From: Microglena sp. YARC
Lineage: Eukaryota > Chlorophyta > Chlorophyceae > Chlamydomonadales > Chlamydomonadaceae
Direction: 5' to 3'
DNA: 64,000 nucleotides
Assembly: GCA_022414725.1 (NCBI GenBank)
Contig: CM039462.1
Coordinates: forward strand, 178,032,853 to 178,096,852
Shown piece by piece: positions 55,528 through 64,000 of this stretch; the stretch's first letter is position 1, and every line of letters starts with the position of its first letter. Under the pieces are notes generated by a model that was not told the DNA's origin, searched no databases, and saw only the letters and a program-made list of their open reading frames with translations. The translations under genes and the position numbers were made by a program.

Positions 55528-57240
55528 TCCCCTTAAATAAATGGTGCGCCATATATAGTGCCCAGTCTTAATATTACATTACGTTATGTTGGAGCATGCA
55601 GTTTCGAAGTGCCTTCTGGCAGGGATTGTTTTCAGTTCAGAAAGTGGTTGGTTGGCCCCCTATGGGGGACAGACCTATGCGATACTTCCCCTTCAATAAA
55701 TGGTGCGCTATGTATAGTTAGGGATCGGCATGCATATCATATGATGTTGGCCAAAAGTGAGTATGAGATCATACGATATTATACAAGTTGCATCATATGA
55801 TATTGTATTTAAATGGTAACTTAGGCCTAGTCAGACTGCCAGCATCATATGATATCATATGATGACATGTTGCCGTTCCCTATATATAGTGCCCAGTCGT
55901 AATTATTTCATTACATTATTTTGGAACATGTAGTTCCGAAATGCCTTCTGGCAGGGATTATTTTTTCAGTTCAGAAAGTGTTTTTTTTATAGCTTTATGG
56001 GTTTAGGCCTCCTCCAGCGTCATTAGAGCTTTTAGGGCCATGTAGGGCCATATATTGGAGTTCTATATAGCGGCAATTGGGGCCAAACCGGGGTCAAAAG
56101 GAGCGAAAGCTTTACATAGCGGGGAACAAATCTCTTCCTTCTAGACATCTGATGTCCAGAAGGCATAACGGAACTGAACATTCCAACACATTACATAACA
56201 TTGACATAGGCACGCCGTTGTTGACCCTGGCCCATAATAAGACATGCCCGCTCCATCTCGGTATCTCCCACCGCCACCGCCCCTAAGTGCGCCTACTTTT
56301 TTGCAGGAGTGGCAACGTCATTCGAACTGAATCCTCGGTGCCGCTGGTTTGTGTAGGGAGATCTACTTCTTAGGATGAAATACCTTTCACAACTTCAAAA
56401 CAAATCTGCGGTAGTCTTCCAACCATGCCACATATCCAGGGGGGTCTCCCAATCATTACTTAGCTGTATAGTGGGTATTCTAACGCAAGAAACTAGGCAG
56501 TGAATAAGGGTGCAAAGCAAAAATGGGTGCAAAGCAAAAATCTTCACATTAATTAGCAAGACGCGTCTAATAAGCTATACATACATGTATATATATATAT
56601 ATAGGTATACTAATATGCCAGGATACTACACATTTAGTTAAGGTTGTCAAGTAGTACGATACAAACAGCACATCTTAGATATTTATTCCTTCTATGTGTA
56701 GATTATTACCCGAATGAAAAAAATCTCCAGATTTTTTGAAGAGGGATTAGCCCCATTAAAATGTCCGTTAGTCCGTTCGTCCGTGTGTCACAAACCAATT
56801 TTTCAGGTTTGATGATTATTAGAGTATGGGGTTAGCCAAATAGGCTAACGAGACTGGCCCAACCATCATGTCAGGAGGGGATAAACAGAATAAACACTGA
56901 TGAACTGAACCCCAAACAATCGTTTTACCGACGGAAGCCCTCGCCTGAGTTTGTGCAACAGTGATCAATTAATTATATCATCCTCATCCTCAGCGCAGAA
57001 AAAATACATAACTGAAAATATACTGAAAATATACCGGCAGTCGATCTCAAAAGTAGAAATATCTGAGGGGAATTGCTAGGAGGTGGTGGTGGTGGTGGTG
57101 AGTGGTAGGTGATTGTGCGTGGCTGGGAGGTGGGGGGAGGTGCATGGTTGGCTGAGGGGGGGGACTGGCTGCATATGGGATGTGGGTGGGTGGGTGTGGG
57201 TGTGGGTGGGTGTGTATATGGGATGGACTTGCTGCATATG
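55528..57240. other. Dispersed short repeats, no clear gene
   Basis: CCCCTT(C/A)AATAAATGGTGCG occurs at 55529 and 55687 and also at 42773. A repeat of about 105 bp beginning TATATAGTGCCCAGTC occurs at 55550 and 55881, with GTGCCTTCTGGCAGGGATT or a close variant. CATATGATATCATATGATG palindromes lie at 55835-55865. A phrase starting with TTTTTTGCAG and GGAACTGAATCCTCG at 56300-56400 recurs in diverged form at 59830-59930. A GGCTAAC-GAGAC dispersed repeat is at 56825-56930. Confidence 0.55.
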
Positions 57241-57249
57241 GGATGATCG

Positions 57250-57530
57250 CCTTCTGGTACTGATGCTCCAAGTTTAGGGTTTAGAGTTTAGGGGATGGCA
57301 GCCACCTGGTACTGATGCTCCAAGTTTAGGGTTTAGGGTTTAGGGGATGGCAGCCACCTGGGATTGATGCTCCATGTCTAGGGTTTAGGGTTTAGGGGAT
57401 GACAGCCACCTGACGCTGATGCTCCAAATTTAGGGTTTAGGGTTTAGGGGATGACAGCCACCTGAATCGGCGCTGATGCTCCAAGTTTAGGGTTTAGGGT
57501 AAAGGGGATGACAGCCACCTGGCGCTGATG
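57250..57530 (+). repeat. Minisatellite built on TTTAGGG telomere-type units
   Basis: Five units of about 60 bp, each with TGATGCTCCAAGTTTAGGG, one or two more TTTAGGG units and GGATG(A/G)CAGCCACCTG. TTTAGGG is the plant and green-algal telomere repeat; it is interstitial here. Confidence 0.85.
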
Positions 57531-57539
57531 CTCCAAGCG

Positions 57540-57765
57540 TACCAGGGCTAGGCAGGTTGTTGTTGGTGGTGGGTGGGAGGTGTGGGTGGCTGCTGGAAGG
57601 GAGGTGGGTGGGTGGGGAGGTGAAATAGCTGCGGGGAAACCACCTGAATTGCTAGGTGGTGGTGGTGGGCGGGGGTGTGTGTGGCTAGGAGGGAGGTGGG
57701 TGGGTGGTAGGGTGAAATAGCTGGGGGGGGGGGGGGTGGGGGGGGGGGGGGGGGGGGGGGAACAC
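57540..57765 (+). repeat. GGTGG-rich low-complexity sequence and poly-G
   Basis: GGTGGGTGGGAGG-type sequence ending in G tracts at 57723-57760. Pro-rich minus-strand ORFs are by-products. Confidence 0.9.
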
Positions 57766-58349
57766 CTGAATTGCACTGCTATGGACTAACTGATTGGTAT
57801 GCGTAATTACATAATCGCCGGGATTTTTGACCGCTCCATGATTTTGCCTGAAGACAGGAAAACAGGCATTTGGTAAAAGCACTTCACCAAATGGTTTCCC
57901 ATTAATTTGACCCCTTACGGGTTTATGATCGTATGGTACATCGCGCGATAATCTTGGAACCTACGTAGCTCATGCAATGATGATTACGTTTTTTCCTGGT
58001 GCCCAGCTGGACTCCAAAATAATGTACCCGCAGCTTGACGGAGCCAAGGGGGACTTACCAGCATCATGCCCAAAATTAAAATTAACATATTGTGTGTGTG
58101 TGTGTTTAGTTGTGAAAGGACTTTTACCCCAGGAGGTGGGTCTCCCTCACAAACCAGCGACCCGGAGGATTCAGTTTGAATGGCGTTGCCCCTTGTACAT
58201 TATTTGTGTCCGTGTGCGTGTGTGTGCGTGCGTGTGTGCGTGCGTGCGTGTGTGTGTGTGTATCTGTGTGTGTGTGTGTGTGCGTGACTTCTCGCTCTGC
58301 CTATCTCAACTCCGCTAATCATATGTGATGGACATTGCACTTTATGCAG

Positions 58350-58620
58350 GCACTGGATTCTGGACAAAATTTTCAGCTGCCATGAGGACCCATTGGACCA
58401 TGATTGGGTTGATGGCCATAGCAAAACAGAAGAGGCTCTTGCACTTGCAGATGAGGCAAAGGTGGCCGTGGAAGCCTCGACATCTTATTTTGAAGAGCTG
58501 TGTCCGGCGTCAGCATACGACGACTGTCAGACACAAATTGTGCATGATGTTAAAGGGGTGCTGTCAGCTGCCTTTGTGTTGTTTTTCGTGTTGTGCGCTG
58601 CATGGATCCTCATCTCGTGA
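58350..58620 (+). CDS. Small protein with C-terminal membrane anchor, last exon
   Basis: After CTTTATGCAG the exon reads HWILDKIFSCHEDPLDHDWV, then KTEEALALADEAKVAVEAST, and ends VKGVLSAAFVLFFVLCAAWI plus LIS and TGA. The middle is an Ala/Glu-rich helix and the end is one membrane helix with almost no tail, the form of a tail-anchored or C-terminally anchored protein. Upstream exons are uncertain; LDSKIMYPQLDGAKGDLPAS, just after a possible acceptor near 58010, may be one. No family was recognised. The second half of the exon is duplicated downstream. Confidence 0.45.
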
Positions 58621-58926
58621 ACAGTCGGTCTGCTTGCTACAGTCCAGGCCTCCGGCGTCAGCATACGACGACTGCCAGACACAAATTGTTCATGATGTAA
58701 TAGCAATTCAGGGGATAAACTGGACAAACGTTTCGTACTTCGTCGAGAAATGTCGAGAATTCCAGGCCAAAATTCTCGACGAAGTACTAAGTGCGAGTAC
58801 TCGCGGAAACGTTTTGTCCAGTTCATCCCCTGAATTGCTACAAAGGGGTGCTGTCAGCTGCGCTTGTATTGTTTTTCGTGTTGTGCGCTGCATGGGTCGT
58901 CATATCGTGAACAGTATGCTTGCTAC
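58501..58926 (+). repeat. Tandem duplication of the exon's 3' half
   Basis: 58501-58649 (CCGGCGTCAGCATACGACGA to GTGAACAG and TGCTTGCTAC) is repeated at 58650-58926, the second copy being split by the MITE at 58701-58840. The second copy has shifted frame after the MITE. Confidence 0.9.
58701..58840. mobile_element. 140-bp foldback MITE
   Basis: TAGCAATTCAGGGGAT at the left is matched inverted at the right, and the whole element folds on itself, with inner GTACTTCGTCGAGAA arms. TA at both edges may be a duplicated TA target, as for Tc1/mariner-type MITEs; the uninserted sister copy at 58549 reads TGTTAAAGGGG, so the exact target is blurred. Confidence 0.75.
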
Positions 58927-58929
58927 GGT

Positions 58930-60280
<1,351 letters not shown>

Positions 60281-60282
60281 CA

Positions 60283-60475
60283 AGGTAATTCAAAGCGCGC
60301 GCTTTTGCGCTTTTGAGCGCTGACTTATTGACCCCCTCTGCGCTTTAAGCGCAGTTTTTTGCAAACCCCTGTGGACGCTGCAAGCAATTTTTGCGCTTTT
60401 TGCACTACAAAGCGCAGATTTTTTGTTTTCAAGTGCGCTAAAGCGCTGGCCAATTTGGCCATTTGAAGTACCCTG
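60283..60475. repeat. AGCGC-rich foldback, copy 1
   Basis: It contains GCGCTTTTTGCACTACAAAGCGC-like palindromic text (three bases longer than can be quoted whole) and AAGCGC/GCGCTT inversions. The reverse complement of its middle is present at 61575-61600. It ends TTTGAAGTACCCTGCA, as does copy 2. Confidence 0.75.
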
Positions 60476-60549
60476 CACGGGAGGACTTGGCCTTGGAAGA
60501 ATGTGAGCAGCACAGAGTTGGCTAAAAACTCATGTAACAATCCAATCCA

Positions 60550-60996
60550 ATGTTGGGGGACCCACCTCCTGGGGTGAACTCCCTCTCTCTAAAAAATCGA
60601 GCTTTAGAACAAGGAGGTGTTCACGATTACATTTTCCCTGTCAGATATTATTTGTACTGCCAAAGACCGGGGAGCAGCCAAATTGCTGGCTGGAGCCATG
60701 TAACCAAGCCCAAGTGCAAGTTTAAAAAAGGAGCGATCAATTATAATGAAGGTGTACGGAAGACGACAGACTCTTTCAAGTTGCCCCCAGTACTACCAGT
60801 CAGAGTTGTTCAGGGGGACACCCAAATCTGCTGCTCGAGATGCAGCCTGTTTCAAAATATCAAACATGCTTCTTCCGACGCAACCGGGTTCGAAATCTGC
60901 GACACAACGGACTCCCCCCAAAGCTGTGTCTGCGACGCACCCAGACCCTATGAGATGCAACGGTCCCTCAAGAATCTGCTTCTGCGACACAACTGA
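60550..60996 (+). CDS. Uncharacterised ORF, 148 codons, doubtful
   Basis: It is one of the longest non-repeat frames in this part. HDYIFPVRYYLYCQRPGSSQ reads like protein; later parts (ICDTTDSPQSCVCDAPRPYE) come from short repeated CTGCGACACAAC text. The start region overlaps a dispersed repeat (GACCCACCTCCTGGGGTGAA). No family was recognised. Probably not a gene as drawn. Confidence 0.2.
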   Translation: MLGDPPPGVNSLSLKNRALEQGGVHDYIFPVRYYLYCQRPGSSQIAGWSHVTKPKCKFKKGAINYNEGVRKTTDSFKLPPVLPVRVVQGDTQICCSRCSLFQNIKHASSDATGFEICDTTDSPQSCVCDAPRPYEMQRSLKNLLLRHN

Positions 60997-61190
60997 CCCA
61001 CTGGATCTGCGTCTGGGATGCAGGATGCAGCGCCCTGGACAACACTGCTCCTGTGTAGCATTGGGGGGGGGGGGGGGGGCTGCCTAGTCCGATTGTCGAA
61101 AAATTATAAAGGAAGGTGTAGGACAAACCTGAACATAAGCTGGAGGACTTGTTATAAGGATGAGGGAGCAACTTGGAAAAGTTATAAAAG

Positions 61191-61310
61191 GTAATGATAA
61201 CGCCTGGTGGGGCGTGGTGTTAAGGGAGCCTGTCGTACGCGGGTGGGGAGCGGTCTCCTTCTTCAACTGGACAAGCTACCATCACGGTTGACAACGCCAA
61301 GAGCGACCAA
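61191..61310 (-). mobile_element. 5'-truncated second copy of the SINE-like body
   Basis: It matches 41335-41461 at about 85 percent (GGTAATGATAACGCCTGGTG, GGACAAGCTACCATCACGG) and stops where the tRNA-like head begins in the first copy. Confidence 0.6.
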
Positions 61311-61530
61311 AGGTGGAAAAGTCATAATAATTGGCACGTGACATACCGGTAGTCTCTGGTGCATTTGTAATCAATCTTCTGAATACAACCCTGCGCTGCA
61401 TAAACACGGAGCCTGGGGGGTTCTGGGGGCCATTTCCAACAGCCAGGCCCATAAGTGGCACGTGACATAGTCTCTGGTGCATTTGTATGCAATGATTACA
61501 ATCTTCCGAATACATAAGATGTTAAGTAGG
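61311..61530 (+). repeat. Local duplication with GGCACGTGACATA
   Basis: GGCACGTGACATA with GTCTCTGGTGCATTTGTA occurs at 61333 and 61457. A separate phrase, CGGAGCCTGGGGGGTTCTGG, occurs at 61409 and 61809. Confidence 0.7.
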
Positions 61531-61549
61531 ATCAAACAATCAGTGCTTA

Positions 61550-61710
61550 AAATGCAAAAACGTCGAATTGGTCAGCGCTTTGTAGTGCAAAAAGCGCAAA
61601 AACTGCGCGCTGCGCCCACAGGGGGTTGATAGCCTGCGCGAAACGCGCGGTGGGGCTCAAAAAGGCAGCGCTCCACTGCGCAAAAGTGCGCGCTTTGAAG
61701 TACCCTGCAA
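61550..61710. repeat. AGCGC-rich foldback, copy 2
   Basis: It has CAGCGCTTTGTAGTGCAAAA with AGCGC, the reverse complement of copy 1's middle, then CGCGCGGT/AGCGCTCC text and the same TTTGAAGTACCCTGCA end. Confidence 0.75.
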
Positions 61711-62028
61711 TCAATCCCACTGTTTGTTTTTGTGCATCGCAAACTGAACGACCCAGTTCGACCCAGTGCGACGCACTGCCCCCCCCAAAACTCCGCGGTG
61801 CACAAGCGCGGAGCCTGGGGGGTTCTGGGAGCCATTCCCAACAGCCAGGCCCATGCGTCGCCAGGCTGTGACTGGATGGCGGAGCGTTGCAAAACAAAAG
61901 ATACATTTTCGATGATCAATCATGCCTATGGAAGTTGGGGCTCCTATGATTGAGGGATGGAGATGCGGATGAGCTCTAGGGTGTGCTTCACGCAACACAA
62001 AAAAATGCTGACCAGAACAACCCGGCAC

Positions 62029-62980
62029 AAAACGTGACGGCCGTCACATAATGGTGCCACCCAGGACACAAAACGTGACAGCCGTCACATAATAGTGCCA
62101 CCCAGGACACAAAACGTGACAGCCGTCACATAATGGTGCCACCCAGCACACAAAACGTGACAGCCGTCACATAATGGTGCCACCCAGGACACAAAACGTG
62201 ACAGCCATCACATAATGGTGCCACCCAGCACACAAAACGTGACAGCCGTCACATAATGGTGCCACCCAGCACACAAAACGTGGCACCCGACTTATAAAGG
62301 AGGGATGGAGATGGCCGGCACAACCCTGCACAAAATAGTGCCATCCAGCTGCACCCAGCACACAAAACGTGGCACCCGACTTATGATTGAGGGATGGAGA
62401 TGCAGATGAGCTCTAGGGTGTGCTTCACCCAGCACACAGAACTTGCTGGCCGGCATAACCTGGCACAAAACGTGACAGGCATCACAAAATGGTGCGACCC
62501 AGCACACAAAACGTGGCACCCGACTTAAAATGGAGGGATATAGATGCGGATGAGGTCTCGGGTGTGCTTCACCCAGCACAACAAACTTGTTGGCCCGCAC
62601 AACCCGGCACAAAACTTAATGGCCATCGCGAAATGGTGCCACCCAGGACAAAAAACGTGGCACCTGAATTATGACGGAGGGATGGAGATGGCCAGCACAA
62701 CCCGGCACAAAATGGTGCCACCCAGCACAAAATGGTGCCATCCAGCTGCACCCAGCACACAAAGTGTAGCACCCGACTTATGATGGAGGGATGGAGATGC
62801 GGATGAGCTCTAGGGTGTGCTTCACCCAGCACAACAAACTTGCTGGCCAGCACAACCCGTCACAAAATGTGGCGGCCGTCGCGAAATGGTGTCGCTCAGC
62901 ACAAAAACGTGGCACCCGACTTATGATGGAGGGATGGAAATGCGGATGAGGTCAAGGGTATACTCCAAGGTTGCGTTGGG
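62029..62980 (+). repeat. 41-bp tandem repeat grading into longer units
   Basis: Six copies of ACAAAACGTGACAGCCGTCA with CATAATGGTGCCACCCAGCAC follow each other (62029-62280), each with the dyad GTGAC-AGCC-GTCAC. Units of 150-250 bp that mix this with GATGGAGGGATGGAGATGCG and GCTCTAGGGTGTGCTTCAC continue to 62980. There are no spacers, so it is not a CRISPR. Confidence 0.85.
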
Positions 62981-64000
62981 GGGGATGATGCCTGCCTTGT
63001 CGGAGGCATGCAGTGTGGGCCGCACAGATCCACCCTTCTCTCCGAAACCAAGCTCAGGGGGAACAATCTGCATGGGGAGACACAAAATGGTTCAAAGGAA
63101 AAGATGATGGAAAATCTTCAAAATATATTGCAGGGGGGCTAATGCCGCGGCCTTAGACAAGGTCTGAGGCATGCAGTGTGGGTCGCAACGATCCACCCTT
63201 CTCTCCGAAGCCAAGCTCAGGGGGAACAATCCGCATGGGGAGACAGAAAATGGTTCAAAGGCAGTGATGGTGGCAAATCTTTAGAATACTGACATACTGA
63301 AATACATCGTGTGTGTGTGTGTGTGTGTTGTGTGTGGTGGTGGGGGGGGGGGGGGAGTCAACGGCGAAGATGCGGGGAAATATTTCATCTTTTGGCAGGG
63401 GGGGCTGGTGCCTGCCTTGCCTGAGGCATGCAGTGTGGGTCGCACAGATCCACCCGTCTCTCCGAAACCAAGCTCAGGGGGGAAAATCTGCATGGGGAGG
63501 CTCAAAATGGTTAAAAAGCAAAAAATGTTAAAAATCTTCAAAATACTGAAATACATTGTGTGTGTGCGTGTGTGTGTGTGTGTGTGGGGGGGGGGGGGGT
63601 CAAAGGCGAGGAGGATGCTGGGAATTTTTCATCTTTTAGCGGGGGGGCTGATGCCTGCCTTGTCTGAGGCATGTAGGGTGGGTCGCACAGACCCACCCTT
63701 CTCTCCGAAACAAAGCTCAGACGGGACAATCTGCATGGGGAGACACAAAATGGTTCAGAGGCAAAGATGATGGAAAATCTTCCAAATGTATTGCAGGGGG
63801 GCTAATGCCGCGGCCTTAGACAAGGTCCGAGGCATGCAGTGTGGGTAGCACAGATCCACCCTTCTCTCCGAAACCAAGCTCAGGGGGAACGATCTGCATG
63901 ACGAGACACAAAATCATTCAGAGGTAGTGGAAAATCTTCCAAATATATTGCAGGGGGGCTAATGCCGCGGGGGTCTGAAGCATGCAGTGTGGGTCGCACA
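62980..64000 (+). repeat. Array of exon-like repeats to the window end
   Basis: About six copies (near 62985, 63160, 63405, 63645, 63815 and 63970) of GAGGCATGCAGTGTGGGTCG, CTCTCCGAAACCAAGCTCAG and CTGCATGGGGAGACACAAAA. Several have an upstream ATATTGCAG or long G run and keep the frame PALSEACSVGRTDPPFSPK, with changes among copies (PFSPK, PVSPK). GT/G microsatellites separate some units. The array runs off the window. Confidence 0.7.

Noticed and set aside
62029..62290. CRISPR-like array of 41-bp repeats with internal dyads
   Set aside because: The repeats are directly adjacent with no unique spacers, and the window is eukaryotic.

Overview
This is nuclear DNA of a eukaryote, and it is accessory, transposon-built sequence with few genes. 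The support for this is GT/AG introns with pyrimidine-TTGCAG acceptors, a histone H3-type gene split by an intron, a J-domain exon, a non-LTR retrotransposon, four classes of DNA transposon, and very large amounts of mini- and microsatellite. Five short blocks of TTTAGGG, the plant and green-algal telomere unit, inside a minisatellite (57.25-57.5 kb) make a green alga or relative the best guess. The species cannot be fixed from the sequence, and some other protists share that telomere unit.

Layout 1-34.8 kb: one interspersed-repeat cluster (called R1 here) has been broken up by successive insertions, most of them resolvable to the base with target-site duplications (TSDs). In order these are: a PIF/Harbinger-like element C (13625-14412, TSD TAA); a CACT-ended, CACTA-like element A (473-13619, TSD TAT) that landed at the left TSD of C; a second copy of the same family, B (18471-24259, TSD ATA); a 318-bp TRIM-type LTR miniature (17902-18219, TSD AGAAC); and a 9.05-kb foldback element F (25517-34569, TSD GGACGGC) with arms made of nested shells of inverted satellites. 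Element A also contains a nested 7.19-kb element N (1628-8817) with CGTCGGTATTTAG terminal inverted repeats. N carries a recognisable two-exon histone H3 C-terminal half. Copy B keeps the empty site.

A and B share two gene remnants that diverge from each other. One is a minus-strand ORF with YqaJ-like nuclease features, split in A by N. The other is a plus-strand gene whose last two exons (a Cys-rich C-terminus) are joined across a 2.7-2.9 kb intron made almost wholly of a CTGCCC-rich minisatellite.

Layout 34.8-42.95 kb: mixed low-complexity DNA, tandem arrays with 57-bp and 63-bp units, a J-domain exon (40434-40629), a tRNA-headed SINE-like sequence, and a plus-strand exon for a charged coiled-coil plus membrane-segment protein (42289-42949).

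Layout 42.95-55.53 kb: a pentamer satellite (alternating ATGCA and ATGTA) interrupted by a 6.5-kb CACTA element D (44546-51050, TSD AAT) and by a 5'-truncated, frameshifted LINE (about 51336-54495).

Layout 55.5-64 kb: short dispersed repeats, the telomere-motif minisatellite, a small membrane-anchored C-terminal exon that is tandemly duplicated with a MITE in the second copy, microsatellites, AGCGC-rich foldbacks, a truncated second SINE copy, and a terminal array of exon-like repeats. No rRNA gene, complete tRNA gene or CRISPR array was seen. Splice sites, families and functions were judged by eye without any database search.
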